Shown piece after piece: positions 1-9,578 of a stretch of 64,000 nt of DNA. Origin of the DNA: Undibacterium_A arcticum. GTDB lineage: Bacteria; Pseudomonadota; Gammaproteobacteria; Burkholderiales; Burkholderiaceae_D. Under the pieces are notes generated by a model. The model was not told the DNA's origin, did not search any database, and worked only from the letters and a program-made list of their open reading frames with translations. Where the stretch lies: the NCBI RefSeq assembly GCF_042660705.1, contig NZ_JBHSUQ010000001.1; one strand, 5' to 3'. Position 1 is the first letter of the stretch; the number at the start of each line of letters is the position of its first letter. A program made the translations under genes and the position numbers.

Positions 1-322
1 ACCAGTAAGCAGCTCCGGCGTTCGAGCAGATTGACGGTGAAAAAATACGTCCCTCCGGGGACGCGATTGCGGCGGTAATCTGGCATGGATGAGGTGTGCC
101 TGAAAGTTGCATGCGGCGGAAGGGTGGAGCAGGGGTTTCGGATCGCATGCGATCCGCCTGTGAAACGGTATCCGCTTGCAAGCGGATATGCGCCCTGCAA
201 GGGCTGCGCTTTTCCGCCCTACAGCCCTAATCTGACACTGTATGTCGGATCGAGTTTGAGTCGGTACATATTAAATGCCATCCTGGCGCGCGCAAGGATG
301 GCAATTTTACATACGGAGCGCG
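1..322. repeat. Intergenic DNA with REP-like palindromic element, copy A
   Basis: No gene is convincing here. Positions 140-155 are a perfect palindrome (GGATCGCA mirrored), 169-188 are another (TATCCGCTTG mirrored), and 190-209 form a third, imperfect hairpin centred on a CCCTTGCAGGG-like core. Read on the minus strand the order and spacers match two other elements in this window (4063-4145 and 22189-22292): hairpin, GCTTGCAAGC-core palindrome, a conserved spacer ending in CAGGCG, a variable palindrome, then a conserved AACCCCTGCT-like end. This is a dispersed extragenic element, not a gene. Confidence 0.6.
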
Positions 323-1632
323 TTACGCCAGCCGCGCATCGCGCCGGAACTTCCATAGCGCCAGGCCGCCGAACAGCAGCGTGAAACCGAGTTGCACCGC
401 CATCGCCGGCAGCGCCGCATCCAGCCCCAATCCGCGCCAGGTCATCGCATCGAAGCCGTCGACCGCCCAGCGTGTCGGCACCGCCAATGTCAGCGTCTGC
501 AGCCATTGCGGAAACAGGAAGGATGGCACCCAGGCGCCGCCCAGCATCACCATGATCAGCGTCGCGAACACCGCCAGTCCGCGCGCCGCTTCAGGAGTCT
601 GGCCGAAGGCGGCGATCAACAGGCCAAAACTGGCAGTCACCAGCGCAAAACAGAGCCCGACGCCGATGAAGCCGATCACACTGCCGGCGATCTGCACCTT
701 GAACGCGAGTATCGCCACGGCGAAGATGAAGCCGAGGATACCGAACGCGATGATCGCGCAGGACAGCGCGCGCGCCAGCAATATGGTTGACAGCGTGATG
801 GGCGCGGCCAACAGGCGGTTCCACAGTCCCATGCGGCGCGCCAGCAGGATCGCGATGCCGGCATCGATGCCCATGAACAGGATGAACTGCACGCTCATGC
901 CGGCGAACGAATGTGCATAGCCGTTGTATTTGTTGGGGCTTGATGTCATCGCCTCGTCACGGGTCGAGAATGGCATGGATAGGCCGAGGCCGGCCTTCGG
1001 CGCGCCGCCGGCATCATTGCCGCCTGCGGATTTGCTTGCGATCGTCGATTGATATTGCTTGACGCTGCCGAGGAACCTGACCAGCTCGGCGCTTTGCGGA
1101 TCGCTGGCAGCCTGGCTCTCCAGCTGCTTGATGCTGGTATTGAGATAAGAATTGTCGGCGCTCGCGTCGAATACCTCGGCGCTGATATTTGCATCACGTG
1201 CTGGGTCAGCATCCCCTTCAGCATCGCCAGCACCGCGTTTTGCGACGGGTCGTAATAGAGTGCAATTTCCGGTTTGTTCCTGCCGCTGAAAAAGGCAGTC
1301 TTGGCGGCGTCGCCGAAACCGGCCGGCAGTACCACCGCTGCATTCAGTTTGCCCTTGCGTACCTTGTCCTGGGCTTCGGCCAGTGACAGCTCGAGTACAT
1401 TGAGCGCCTTGTCGCTCTTCAGACCGGCCGCGATCTTTCGGCTGGCAGCGCTGTCATCGAGTTGCACCAGCGCGACATCGATCTTGCCGCCATCGGTTGC
1501 GCCGGAGCCGCCAAACAGATAGCCGAAAAACGCGCCGAGCATGATCGGCATCAGCAGGCTCAGCAGCAGCGCACGACGGTTCGACAGGAACAGGATCAAG
1601 TCCTTGCGGATCAACGCAATCAGTGCGGTCAT
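323..1632 (-). CDS. ABC-2 type transporter permease (frameshifted)
   Basis: Membrane subunit of an ABC exporter working with the ATPase encoded just upstream (1674-2615). The N-terminal piece starts MTALIALIRKD at 1632, has one hydrophobic segment (LLLSLLMPIMLGAFFGYLF) and a periplasmic domain. The C-terminal piece (323 to about 1000) carries five or so hydrophobic segments typical of ABC2_membrane_3 permeases, including the AVPTRWAVDGF signature region. The two halves are in different frames; adding one A to the AAA run near 1188 restores a continuous reading (MQ-N-ISAEVFD). The full protein would be about 436 residues, normal for the family. Substrate unknown; drug or lipid-like exporters of the YhhJ/YbhR type are the nearest idea. 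The break may be a sequencing error rather than a true pseudogene. Confidence 0.8.
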
Positions 1633-1673
1633 GGTCGGATATCCAAAAAGTTCTGGTGAGGAGGGCGGTGCGA

Positions 1674-2615
1674 TCAGTCGCGCAGGCTGCGGCCGGTCAG
1701 GTCGAGGAAGATGTCTTCCAGATTGGCCTTGGCGGTCGCGAAATGCAGCGGCTGGCAACCCTGTGTCTGCATCCATGCCAGCAGCGGCAACGCCTGTTCG
1801 GTCGCGTGCAGGCCGATCTGCAGGCAGCAGTCGGTGACCGCGACTGTGGTCACGCCCGGCTGGCGCCGGATGCCGTCGAGCAGGGCGGCGCTGGCCGCTT
1901 GCGCCAGATCGATTCGCAGCGCGGCCTGCGCCGGCAGCCTTTGATACAGTGCGGCCGGCGTTTCATCGGCCAGGATCTTGCCGTGATCAATCACGACGAT
2001 GTGGTCGGCCAGCCGCTCCACTTCTTCCATGTAGTGACTGGTATAGATCAGCGCCCGGCCCTGACTCTTCAGCAGTTCCAGACTATTGAAGATCGCGTTG
2101 CGGCTCTGCGGGTCGACCCCGACGGTCGGCTCGTCCAGGATCAAGAGCTGGGGATCGTGCAGCAGCGCCGCCGCGATGTTCAGCCGTCGTTTCATGCCGC
2201 CGGAAAAAGCACTCAGTTTGTCAAATGCGCGGTCGGTCAGATTGACCAGCGCCAGCACGTCGTCGCAGCGCGTCTTCAGCCTGGCGCCGGACAGGCCATA
2301 CAGCGCGCCGAACAGCTTCAGGTTTTCGCGCGCCGACAGGTCTTCGTACAACGCCAGATCCTGCGGCACCAAGCCGATCTTGTGCTTGACGGCGCTGTTG
2401 CCGCCGCCGATCGGCTGGCCGTCGAGCAGGATCTGGCCGCCGTCGGGCCGCAGCAGGCCGCAGATCAGGCTGACCGTGGTCGATTTGCCTGCGCCGTTGG
2501 GGCCGATCAGGCCGAGCGTCTGGCCGCTATTGACGCGGAACGAGATGCCATCGACCGCCCGGCGCTCGCCATACGATTTCACGAGATTGGTGACGGTCAG
2601 TAAAACAGAAGCCAT
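1674..2615 (-). CDS. ABC transporter ATP-binding protein
   Basis: Cytoplasmic ATPase of an ABC-2 exporter, 313 residues. Visible motifs are Walker A GPNGAGKST (about 38-46), Q-loop VPQD (about 83-86), signature FSGGMKRR (137-144), Walker B LLILDEP (157-163) and the H-loop histidine in YTSHYMEE (about 194). The C-terminal extension after residue 220 is of the kind seen in DrrA/CcmA-like multidrug or natural-product exporters. It lies 41 bases upstream of the permease start and surely forms an operon with it. Start ATG at 2615 is followed at once by the conserved ABC core. Substrate cannot be told from sequence. Confidence 0.92.
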   Translation of the reverse strand: MASVLLTVTNLVKSYGERRAVDGISFRVNSGQTLGLIGPNGAGKSTTVSLICGLLRPDGGQILLDGQPIGGGNSAVKHKIGLVPQDLALYEDLSARENLKLFGALYGLSGARLKTRCDDVLALVNLTDRAFDKLSAFSGGMKRRLNIAAALLHDPQLLILDEPTVGVDPQSRNAIFNSLELLKSQGRALIYTSHYMEEVERLADHIVVIDHGKILADETPAALYQRLPAQAALRIDLAQAASAALLDGIRRQPGVTTVAVTDCCLQIGLHATEQALPLLAWMQTQGCQPLHFATAKANLEDIFLDLTGRSLRD

Positions 2616-2699
2616 GGCGCAATCCGGAGTTGGGGTGGATCGGAGTGTACATGGATGTTGTTTGCTGTTCTATAACAGGCGGGGCTTAATGAGGTTTGG

Positions 2700-2915
2700 G
2701 TCGGTCGGTCAAATCAATACTGTCACCCCAGCCCCCTTCGACAAGCTCAGGACATGCTTCGGCAAGCTCAGGACAAGCTGGCCTGCGGTCAAGCTGGGGC
2801 GCAGTGGCGTTCGTGGCAGCTACTTGACGGTCATTGCTGGTGCGCGCTTTGCTGGTGCAAAACGAACGCCGCTGGATCCCAGCGTGCGCTGGGATGACGG
2901 TGCGGAGGTTTCGAT
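2700..2915. repeat. Dispersed extragenic repeat with tandem motif
   Basis: Between the ABC ATPase and the amidotransferase lies repetitive DNA. TTCGACAAGCTCAGGACA at about 2738 is followed directly by a near copy, TTCGGCAAGCTCAGGACA, about 21 bases later. Near 2874 is CTGGATCCCAGCGTG followed by CGCTGGGATGACGG, which makes a hairpin; a related CGCTGGGATGGATCC block recurs near 7760. Motifs like these are known as widely dispersed proteobacterial intergenic repeats. No gene seen. Confidence 0.5.
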
Positions 2916-2934
2916 ATGCGGGACCGTCGCCATG

Positions 2935-3702
2935 CTAGCCCAGCGGCGCACCATCGACGAATACGATCAACTCGCCGCTGGCGAACTGGCTCCATTGCTC
3001 GTCGGTAGTGAGCGGCGCGGTGACGATGACCGCGACGCGGTCGGTCGGCGTGGTCAGTTGCGCGAAATCGACCTGCAGGTCTTCGTCCGATAGCCGCGCC
3101 TGGCGGAACGGATGCTGGCGCACGATGTAGTACAGCGCGGTCGAGCAATGCGCAAACAGCACGCTGCCATCCGACAGCATCAGGTTGAAGGTGCCGTGGG
3201 CGGCGATCGCGGTCGTCAGCTCGCGCAGCTTTGCTGTCAGCGCCGCCAGCGGCGGTGCCTGGTCGCCGAAGCGGCGCCGCAGCTCCTGCAGCAGATAGCA
3301 GAACGCGAGCTCGCTGTCGGTATTGCCAACCGGGCGGTAGCAGCCGTCCATGGTCGGTGCGAAATCTTTCAGGTCGCCGTTATGCGCGAACACCCAGTAG
3401 CGGCCCCACAGTTCGCGCACGAACGGGTGGCAATTTTCCAAAGCAATCCGGCCCTGGGTGGCCTTGCGGATATGCGCCACCACGTTTTTGGATTTGATCG
3501 GTACGCGTCGGATCAGATCGGCTATCGGCGACGAGATCGCGGCTTCGTAATCGACGAAATGGCGCACGCCGGCACCTTCAAAGAACGCGATGCCCCAGCC
3601 GTCCTTGTGCTCGTCGGTACGGCCGCCGCGCGTCGCGAAACCGGTGAAACTGAATACGATGTCGGTGGGGACGTTGCAATTCATCCCGAGTAGCTGGCAC
3701 AT
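2935..3702 (-). CDS. Class II glutamine amidotransferase (YafJ-like)
   Basis: Stand-alone Ntn-type glutamine amidotransferase domain, 255 residues. The mature enzyme would start at the catalytic Cys2 (MCQLLGMNC). Other family marks are DGWGIAFF (about 36-43), HIRKATQG (about 77-84), FAHNGDL (about 108-114) and NTDSELAF (about 128-135). This matches YafJ/DUF4-type proteins, which hydrolyse glutamine but whose acceptor is not established. It is monocistronic here, with long intergenic DNA on both sides. Confident family call, unknown pathway. Confidence 0.9.
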   Translation of the reverse strand: MCQLLGMNCNVPTDIVFSFTGFATRGGRTDEHKDGWGIAFFEGAGVRHFVDYEAAISSPIADLIRRVPIKSKNVVAHIRKATQGRIALENCHPFVRELWGRYWVFAHNGDLKDFAPTMDGCYRPVGNTDSELAFCYLLQELRRRFGDQAPPLAALTAKLRELTTAIAAHGTFNLMLSDGSVLFAHCSTALYYIVRQHPFRQARLSDEDLQVDFAQLTTPTDRVAVIVTAPLTTDEQWSQFASGELIVFVDGAPLG

Positions 3703-4062
3703 GGCGAGTGGAATAGGCTGGGTTTGATCGTATAGCGTCTAGTGTAGCGCGTTACGCTAGTGAGCCGATATCTCGCGCTAGTCCGGCGCCAACGAAAATA
3801 GTGGGAGTATGGGGCAAACCAATGCCAATGCCGCTGGTAAAACAAGCGGCTCTAAAAATACAGGCCCCAGTATTTATTTTGACACGATCCGACTTGCAGT
3901 GTCCGAATCGTGCGTCCGCGGCTCGATTGCGCAGCTTGTCTCGCGCACGTTACAGTAGCGCACCACAGCGCTACGCCACCGCCATGCAAACTCAACCTGA
4001 AAACGAATCGACAGAATTTCTCGGCATCAGCACCAACCTGATGTTCGACTGCGTCAACGGCA
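3703..4062 (+). other. Intergenic DNA with a short truncated ORF
   Basis: No full gene is visible. An ATG at 3984 opens a 39-codon frame (starting MQTQPENESTEF) that looks codon-like for its first 25 residues. It then runs straight into palindromic element copy B and stops at 4101-4103. It may be the 5' remnant of a gene cut by that element, or chance. The AT-richer stretch at 3800-3890 shows no convincing promoter. Confidence 0.25.
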
Positions 4063-4145
4063 GCGCCCCCCTTGCAGGGCGCGTCATCGCTTGCAAGCGA
4101 TGACCGTTACGCAGGCGAGCAGCAGGCTGCTCGAGTTCCCTGCTA
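4063..4145 (+). repeat. REP-like palindromic element, copy B
   Basis: Three adjacent inverted repeats: GCGCC..CTTG..GGGCGC near 4063-4082, a perfect 22-base palindrome at 4083-4104 (half GTCATCGCTTG), and CGAGCAGC/GCTGCTCG arms at 4116-4133. The spacer ACGCAGGCG and the CCCTGCT end are shared with copies at about 140-209 (minus strand) and 22189-22292. The arm sequences differ between copies but stay self-complementary. Confidence 0.6.
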
Positions 4146-4221
4146 TACCTCCTTGCCAGCCCGCGTTTTGGTGGGGCCGCCGAGGCTTGAACGCATCTCC
4201 CAATTTGATTGTTAACAGGCC

Positions 4222-5322
4222 CTACATGCCGCACAGACCCAGCACTTTTTCCTGCTGGCTACAGGCTTTCGCCTCCGGCGCCGATATTTGTGGTGTCGGC
4301 GTTGCGCCGGCCTTCGCGATCGCACTGCGGCGCGCGATGCAAGCGCGCAATACCTTCTCGATTGGTGGGTAGTAAGTCCAGCCCTTGCCGAGCGGCGGCA
4401 ATTCCATTTTCACCTGCTTCCATTTGGCGTGACCCTGGCTTTGCAGGTTGTCGAAATTGAGGCACAGCGCGTCGGCGAATCGGTTCAAATAGGCCTGCGT
4501 GTGCGCCATTCTGTAGTCGTAGGTGACCAGAAAGGCCTTGACCGTCAGCGTCGGCACGTCTTCGCTAATCCAGTTCGGATAACTGCTGCTGCGAATGGTG
4601 GCCGGAAAATAGGTCTTGGTGGCGTGCTGGCTCTCCGCCGATTTTTCGTCGAACCTGAGCAGCTTGATGAATTTGCGCGCCTCGGGCGTCATGTCGACAA
4701 ACAGCTTGGCCGGCTGGCCGGCGACCACCACCACCACATCGATCGACTTGTCTCCGGTCAGCTTGAGCAGCGCCTCTTCGTTTGACAGATAACTGGCATT
4801 CGCGTCCGGCAACGACTTGCCGAACATCTGCTTGTATATGGTGGTGGCGGACAGGGCGGTGCCGCTGCCGACCGGGCCGACGTTGATCTTCTTGTCCTTG
4901 ATCTGGTGGATGAATTCGAGCGGCGCATCGGCCCGCGTGACGAAATAGATTTCTTCGTCGTACAGCGGCATCACCACGCGCAAAGGCTGGATCAGCTGGC
5001 TGGCCGAGCGGTTGCCGCCTGCGGCCTGGTCGACGAACGCCTGATACACGTCCGATTGCACCAGCGCCAGCTTGACACCAGGCTCGTAACGCAGCCGTTG
5101 CACATTCTCGGTCGAGCCCTTGGACGGCAGCACTTCGAGCGTGATGTCGGCCGGGGCCGCCACCCATTTCGAGATGTCGCGCCCGATCTGAATATAAGTG
5201 CCGCGCTCGGACGCGGTGACGATCTTGTAGTCGATGTTAGGCAGTGCATGCGACGGCAGCGACAGGGTCAGCATCGGCAGCCACATCAGGAACAGCGCAA
5301 CCATGGTGCGGGTCTTGTTCAT
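4222..5322 (-). CDS. TAXI family TRAP transporter solute-binding protein
   Basis: Periplasmic binding protein, 366 residues, with a clear signal peptide (about 1-26, ending PSHA). After it come YKIVTASERGTYIQIGRDIS, where the Gly-Thr-Tyr motif typifies the TAXI (TRAP-associated extracytoplasmic immunogenic) family, and INVGPVGSGTALSA in the ligand-binding region. The C-terminal tail (about 330-366) is low in conservation with four cysteines in the last 80 residues. No TRAP membrane subunits are next to it, so it may be an orphan or signalling binder. A small membrane protein gene lies 27 bases upstream and may be co-transcribed. Confidence 0.88.
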   Translation of the reverse strand: MNKTRTMVALFLMWLPMLTLSLPSHALPNIDYKIVTASERGTYIQIGRDISKWVAAPADITLEVLPSKGSTENVQRLRYEPGVKLALVQSDVYQAFVDQAAGGNRSASQLIQPLRVVMPLYDEEIYFVTRADAPLEFIHQIKDKKINVGPVGSGTALSATTIYKQMFGKSLPDANASYLSNEEALLKLTGDKSIDVVVVVAGQPAKLFVDMTPEARKFIKLLRFDEKSAESQHATKTYFPATIRSSSYPNWISEDVPTLTVKAFLVTYDYRMAHTQAYLNRFADALCLNFDNLQSQGHAKWKQVKMELPPLGKGWTYYPPIEKVLRACIARRSAIAKAGATPTPQISAPEAKACSQQEKVLGLCGM

Positions 5323-5349
5323 AGCGTTCCTCCGGTGGGTCTTGCATTG

Positions 5350-5910
5350 CTAGCGGCCCTTGATATCGCATAACGCCATTGCCAGTGCGGCTGCGCTGCA
5401 GGGCGTGGCCGGGGTCGTATCGTCCGCCGCCTGTTTCTTGACCGCCGCTTGGTTCGCTTGACGGTGAACCGCTTTCGGACTGGTCGCCGGCTCCGCGAGC
5501 AAGCGCGGGCCGCCGGTTCGCGCTGCATTGACGCCGACGGCCACCGTTGAGTTGGCGACTGGCTGGGGCGGCACAACTGGCTCGGCCGAGCTTGGCACGC
5601 TGGCGACCGCGATCGAGGCGGTGGCTGCCGGCGGTAATTCCTCGTTCGTCACGCTGCTGGTCGCGGGCCTGCTGGTGGACGATGGTGCGGGCGCCAGTGT
5701 GGGCGCCGATTGCATCCATGAAAACGCGATCAGGCCGGCCGCTGCGCCCAGTACCAGCAGCAGGACCAACCCCCACACCCAGCGCCATCGTTGTTGCAAT
5801 TTGCCGACCGCGTCTTCCAGGTTCGACAGCACTTCGTATTGATGCCGCAGCTCCTGCAGTTCGGCCGGCGTCGCTGCCGCTGCTTGCTGCGGTACCATCC
5901 CGGTCGGCAC
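5350..5910 (-). CDS. Hypothetical single-span membrane protein (5' end uncertain)
   Basis: Not recognised. The 186-residue frame has a predicted coiled segment (about 15-40), one transmembrane helix (about 44-66, WVWGLVLLLVLGAAAGLIAF) and a Pro/Ala/Ser-rich extracytoplasmic tail. The 5' end seems frameshifted. Adding one T to the T7 run near 5961 joins this frame to an upstream frame containing DETFISSERAYAERR and gives a longer cytoplasmic N-terminus (about 40 more residues). No good start codon is evident for the extended form, so only the downstream part is listed. It lies just upstream of the TAXI gene on the same strand and may share its transcript. Confidence 0.55.
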   Translation of the reverse strand: MPTGMVPQQAAAATPAELQELRHQYEVLSNLEDAVGKLQQRWRWVWGLVLLLVLGAAAGLIAFSWMQSAPTLAPAPSSTSRPATSSVTNEELPPAATASIAVASVPSSAEPVVPPQPVANSTVAVGVNAARTGGPRLLAEPATSPKAVHRQANQAAVKKQAADDTTPATPCSAAALAMALCDIKGR

Positions 5911-6171
5911 TGCCGGCGCGGCCGCCGCCTTCGCCGCGAGTTCGGCATCGGACAGGAAAAAAACCGCCGGTACCAGGTTCGCCTCTCGGCGTACGCTCTT
6001 TCTGACGAGATGAATGTCTCATCGATCCATTTGTCACCAGTTGTCTGCCTGCAGCAGGAATCAGTTCGGGCTTGCCAGCGATATCGTGCAATCACCAATA
6101 TCGGATGGGACTGCAGTGCCATGCTGTACACCAGAATGACAGGCAGTCGCAAGCTTACCTATTTGATCCCC

Positions 6172-6538
6172 CCGCTCGATTGCGTCATTGAGCCTGGTCA
6201 ATAAGCGGCCCGATTCATGTCAGTCGCCACGGCACGCCGCTGTGCTGGCGCGGGCAAGGCAACAATTTTTGCGGCGCCGCTGTAGCGGCCTGCGGAATTT
6301 CGGCCGAGTCCGAGTAGTTCCCCGGGGGAAATTCCTTGCACTTTCGCGCCGCTCTCATCCATTAGTAAATTGATAATTATCAAGTGCCGGCCAGCTGAAG
6401 TTTGTAAAGTGTAAGCATTCTTTTGACCCGCAATTCTTGTCAACATGGCACTGGTCGCGGCACTGGATACCGAACCGCGCAACATGCTCGGTCACTCGAA
6501 CAAAGGCGGGTGTTGTCCAAACAGATTAGGTGAATCCA
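6172..6538 (+). promoter_or_regulatory. Promoter region of export operon 1 (duplicated)
   Basis: About 370 bases that recur with small differences upstream of export operon 2 (39465-39810), starting at a shared GATTGCGTCATTGAGCCTGG. It contains an FNR-type box (6370-6383) and a putative -10 TAAAGT at 6405-6410, 21 bases after the box. The conservation of this non-coding stretch between the two loci points to shared regulation or to recent duplication. Confidence 0.6.
6370..6383 (+). promoter_or_regulatory. FNR/ANR-type box upstream of wza copy 1
   Basis: TTGATAATTATCAA is a perfect match to the TTGAT-N4-ATCAA consensus of FNR-family oxygen-sensing regulators. It sits 155 bases before the wza ATG. 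A 4-of-6 -10 hexamer (TAAAGT) follows after 21 bases, close to the 22-base spacing of a class II FNR-activated promoter. Binding is inferred from consensus only. Confidence 0.6.
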
Positions 6539-7669
6539 ATGAAATTTTTGTCATGCATCAGTCTCAAACAAATCGGCCTGCTGGCCCTGATACCGTGGCT
6601 TGTCGCCTGTGCGTCGGGCGGCGCCGGCTTGCGTGCGGATCCCAGCGCCAGCCTCGAATCGGGGCTGCCCGCCAACGCGCCGGTGGTGAAACAGATCACG
6701 CCCGAACTGGTCCGGTCCGAGCGCGAGAAGCATGAAAAACAAACGACTCAGAACCTCAGCAATCTGGTCAGCGCGGTGACGCCGTACAAGATCGAAAGCG
6801 GCGACATCCTGTCGATCGTGGTGTGGGACCATCCCGAACTGGCCGGCGCCGTGATGGCGACACCGGTCGCCAGCATCAACGGCGCAGAAGCTGTCGGTCC
6901 GGCCGCGCCGCCGGCCGGCTTCGTGGTCGATCACGAGGGCATGGTGCAGTTTCCGTATGCGGGCGCGCTCAAGCTGGCGGGTCTGACAGAAGAGCAGGCG
7001 CGTGGCCTGCTGACCGGCAAGCTGGCGCGCTACATCAACAAGCCCAAGGTCACCCTGCGCGTGCAGGCCTATCGCAGCAAGCGCATCTATATCGATGGCG
7101 AAGTCAAGTCCCCCGGGCTGCAGGCAATCAATGACATCCCGATGACGCTGGTAGAAGCGCTGAACCGTGCCGGCGGCCTGCTGCCCACCGCCGATCAGAG
7201 CCAGATCTTCATCAACCGGGCCGGCACCAACTACCAGATCAACCTGCTGCAGCTGGTGCAAAAAGGCATTAATCCGTCCAGCATCATGTTGATCAACGGC
7301 GACATCGTGCGAGCCGTGTCGCGCGATGAAAGCAAGGTCTTCGTTTCGGGCGAAGTCGTTGCGCCGAAAGCGTTGACCATGCACAACGGCCGTCTGACGC
7401 TCAACGAAGCACTGGGTGAAACGGGCGGCATCAATCCGGTTACCGGTGATGGGCGACAGGTGTACGTGGTACGCAAGCAGGCGTCGGAGCCGGTGGTATA
7501 TCAGCTCAACGCCAGCACGCCTGGGGCTTTGGCGATGGCCGAGAGTTTCGAGCTGTACCCGAAGGACGTAGTCTACGTCGCCGCGTCGCCACTGACCAAC
7601 TGGCATCGCGCGATCAGCCTGATATTCCCAAGCGCGTTGTCGGGGGTTCTTAGTGCGGCTCATCCGTAG
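6539..7669 (+). CDS. wza: Polysaccharide export outer-membrane lipoprotein (Wza-like), copy 1
   Basis: Forms the outer-membrane channel for the polymer. The start is set at the ATG of MKFLSC because this ATG is conserved in copy 2, where the upstream in-frame GTG is absent. Lipobox LVAC puts the lipidated Cys at residue 24. Next come the Poly_export domain (about 80-180; YKIESGDILSIVVWDHP) and two SLBB-like segments (IYIDGEVKSPG and VFVSGEVVAPK). The C-terminal hydrophobic helix (WHRAISLIFPSALSG) fits the membrane-spanning helix of Wza. It is nearly identical to 39811-40941; visible changes include Ala-Thr in VGPAAPP and a few residues at the C-terminus. It heads an operon with a Wzz-like protein and a kinase. 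Confidence 0.93.
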   Translation: MKFLSCISLKQIGLLALIPWLVACASGGAGLRADPSASLESGLPANAPVVKQITPELVRSEREKHEKQTTQNLSNLVSAVTPYKIESGDILSIVVWDHPELAGAVMATPVASINGAEAVGPAAPPAGFVVDHEGMVQFPYAGALKLAGLTEEQARGLLTGKLARYINKPKVTLRVQAYRSKRIYIDGEVKSPGLQAINDIPMTLVEALNRAGGLLPTADQSQIFINRAGTNYQINLLQLVQKGINPSSIMLINGDIVRAVSRDESKVFVSGEVVAPKALTMHNGRLTLNEALGETGGINPVTGDGRQVYVVRKQASEPVVYQLNASTPGALAMAESFELYPKDVVYVAASPLTNWHRAISLIFPSALSGVLSAAHP

Positions 7670-7877
7670 ATCGATCGGCGGCATGATCGGCCCGGACCTG
7701 ATGTTACGCGTGATCGTGCCACGCCGGACCGGACCGGTGATCCATTTTCAGCCCCTGTACGCTGGGATGGATCCGCCGCACCAGAATGACGGAGAAGATG
7801 TGGTGTCGGCGTCGGCCGGTGCGCTGTGGAAATATTCAGCCACTTTATATAGATCTTATACAGGCTAGGTAATCATC

Positions 7878-9578
7878 ATGATGAATACAGCGAATCAGAA
7901 CGCGATGGCTCCCATCATGCAACACAGCATGACGATGCATCAACCTATTCAACAGTCTGCGCCGCAAAGTATGCCGCCGGACGATCAAGACGAGCTGAAA
8001 GCCTATGTCAATACCTTGTTCGACCACCGCTGGCTGATTCTGTGGATTGCGCTGGCAGCGACGTTGATCGGCGTCGCCTACGCATTCATGGCCAAGCCGG
8101 TGTATCAGGCCAGCATGATGATTCACGTCGAGGAAAACAGTCCCAATTCATCGAAAAACATTCTGGGTGAAATGGCTTCGCTGTTCGATACCAAGGCCGA
8201 AGTCACCGCCGAGATGGAGTTGCTGCATTCACGACTCGTAATCTCGCGTGCGGTCGACAACATGCGTCTGTACATCGATGCCCACCCGAAGTACTTCCCG
8301 CTGATCGGTGGCCTGCTGGCGCGCCAGAACAAGCAACTGTCCTCGCCCGGCGTCTTCGGCATCGGCGGCTATGCGTGGGGCGCCGAAAAGATTTCGGTGC
8401 CGGTGTTCAATGTGCCGGATGTGCTGCAAAACCGTGAATTTGTCATCACGGCGGAAGGCAACGGACAGTATCTGCTGACCGAATCGACCCAGAACATCGC
8501 GCTGAAAGGCAAGGTCGGCGTCGCGCTCAATGCCGCTACCGACAATGGCAATATCGAACTGATGGTAGACCAGATGGCAGCCGCACCCGGTGCGGAATTC
8601 AGCCTGCGCCGCGACTCGCGCCTCGCCGCGATTGAAGAAGTACAATCCATGATGGTCACTGAGCAAGGCAAGCTGTCGGGCATCATCAACGTTACGCTGC
8701 AAGGCCAGAATCCGCAACTGACCACCAATATCCTCAATGAAATCGGGCGCGAATACATGCGGCAAAATCTGGCGCGCAAGACCGAAGAAGCCGAAAAATC
8801 GCTGGCCTTCCTGAACACCCAGTTGCCGCAACTGAAGGCGCAGCTGGAGCAGTCCGAGGGGAAATACAACCAATTTCGCAATGCGCACGGCACAATTGAC
8901 CTGGGCGAGGAAGCGCGGCTCAGCCTGCAGCAATCGGCAGCGGCCAAGACCCGGCGCATCGAGTTGCAGCAGAAACGGACCGAATTGCTCAGTCGCTTCA
9001 CCGACGAGCACCCGATCGTGCAGGGGGTGAACAGCCAGCTGCGTGAAATCGACAACGAGATCCGGGAAGTGGCCGGCCATATCAAGACCCTGCCGACACT
9101 GGAGCAGGATGTGGTCCGTTTGAACCGCGACGTCAAGGTCAACACCGATCTGTACACCACATTGTCCAACACCGCGCAACAGCTGCGCCTGATTACGGTT
9201 GGCAAGGTCAGCAACGTGCGCCTGATCGACGCGCCGATGGCACCGGAGAAACCGCTGAAGCCGAACCGGCCGTTAGTCATCGCGCTGGCGGTGTTGACCG
9301 GACTGTTTCTCGGCGTGATATCCGCCTTCATCAAAAATCGTTCAAAAACGGTATCGAGAATCCGGAACATATCGAAAAGATGCTCGGCTCACGCGCGGTC
9401 TATGCCACCATCCCGCATAGCGACAAGCAGACCCAGATCATCAAACATCACGCGAAATCGAACCCGATGCTGGTACTGGCCCAGGCTGCACCGCAGGATG
9501 TGGCGATCGAAAGCCTGCGTTTTTTCCGCACCGCGGTGCAGTTCGCGATGCCGAAGTTCAAAAACAATATCGTCCTGA
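7878..9578 (+). CDS. Wzz-like chain-length determinant / BY-kinase activator part, copy 1
   Basis: Inner-membrane co-polymerase that with the kinase sets polymer length. A short cytoplasmic N-terminus (about 50 residues) precedes TM1 (WLILWIALAATLIGVAYAF), the Wzz domain, and a long periplasmic part with coiled-coil character (about 290-440; EKSLAFLNTQLPQLKAQLEQ). TM2 follows (about 465-485; VIALAVLTGLFLGVISAFI). About 10 residues after TM2 the frame departs from expectation. The last 75 or so codons are an out-of-frame reading of the kinase region and are probably not native. Adding one A to the A5 run near 9337 would fuse it to the kinase as in ordinary proteobacterial Wzc. Copy 2 has the same break. 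Confidence 0.88.
   Translation: MMNTANQNAMAPIMQHSMTMHQPIQQSAPQSMPPDDQDELKAYVNTLFDHRWLILWIALAATLIGVAYAFMAKPVYQASMMIHVEENSPNSSKNILGEMASLFDTKAEVTAEMELLHSRLVISRAVDNMRLYIDAHPKYFPLIGGLLARQNKQLSSPGVFGIGGYAWGAEKISVPVFNVPDVLQNREFVITAEGNGQYLLTESTQNIALKGKVGVALNAATDNGNIELMVDQMAAAPGAEFSLRRDSRLAAIEEVQSMMVTEQGKLSGIINVTLQGQNPQLTTNILNEIGREYMRQNLARKTEEAEKSLAFLNTQLPQLKAQLEQSEGKYNQFRNAHGTIDLGEEARLSLQQSAAAKTRRIELQQKRTELLSRFTDEHPIVQGVNSQLREIDNEIREVAGHIKTLPTLEQDVVRLNRDVKVNTDLYTTLSNTAQQLRLITVGKVSNVRLIDAPMAPEKPLKPNRPLVIALAVLTGLFLGVISAFIKNRSKTVSRIRNISKRCSAHARSMPPSRIATSRPRSSNITRNRTRCWYWPRLHRRMWRSKACVFSAPRCSSRCRSSKTISS

Noticed and set aside
8200..9200. Large minus-strand frames opposite the wzz-like and wza genes
   Set aside because: Shadow frames caused by codon bias in GC-rich DNA; the sense products have clear domains.
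9330..9345. Programmed -1 frameshift with a canonical X-XXY-YYZ site
   Set aside because: The heptamer at the A5 run does not fit the canonical rule in either copy, and copy 2 lacks the second A run; a missing base is simpler.
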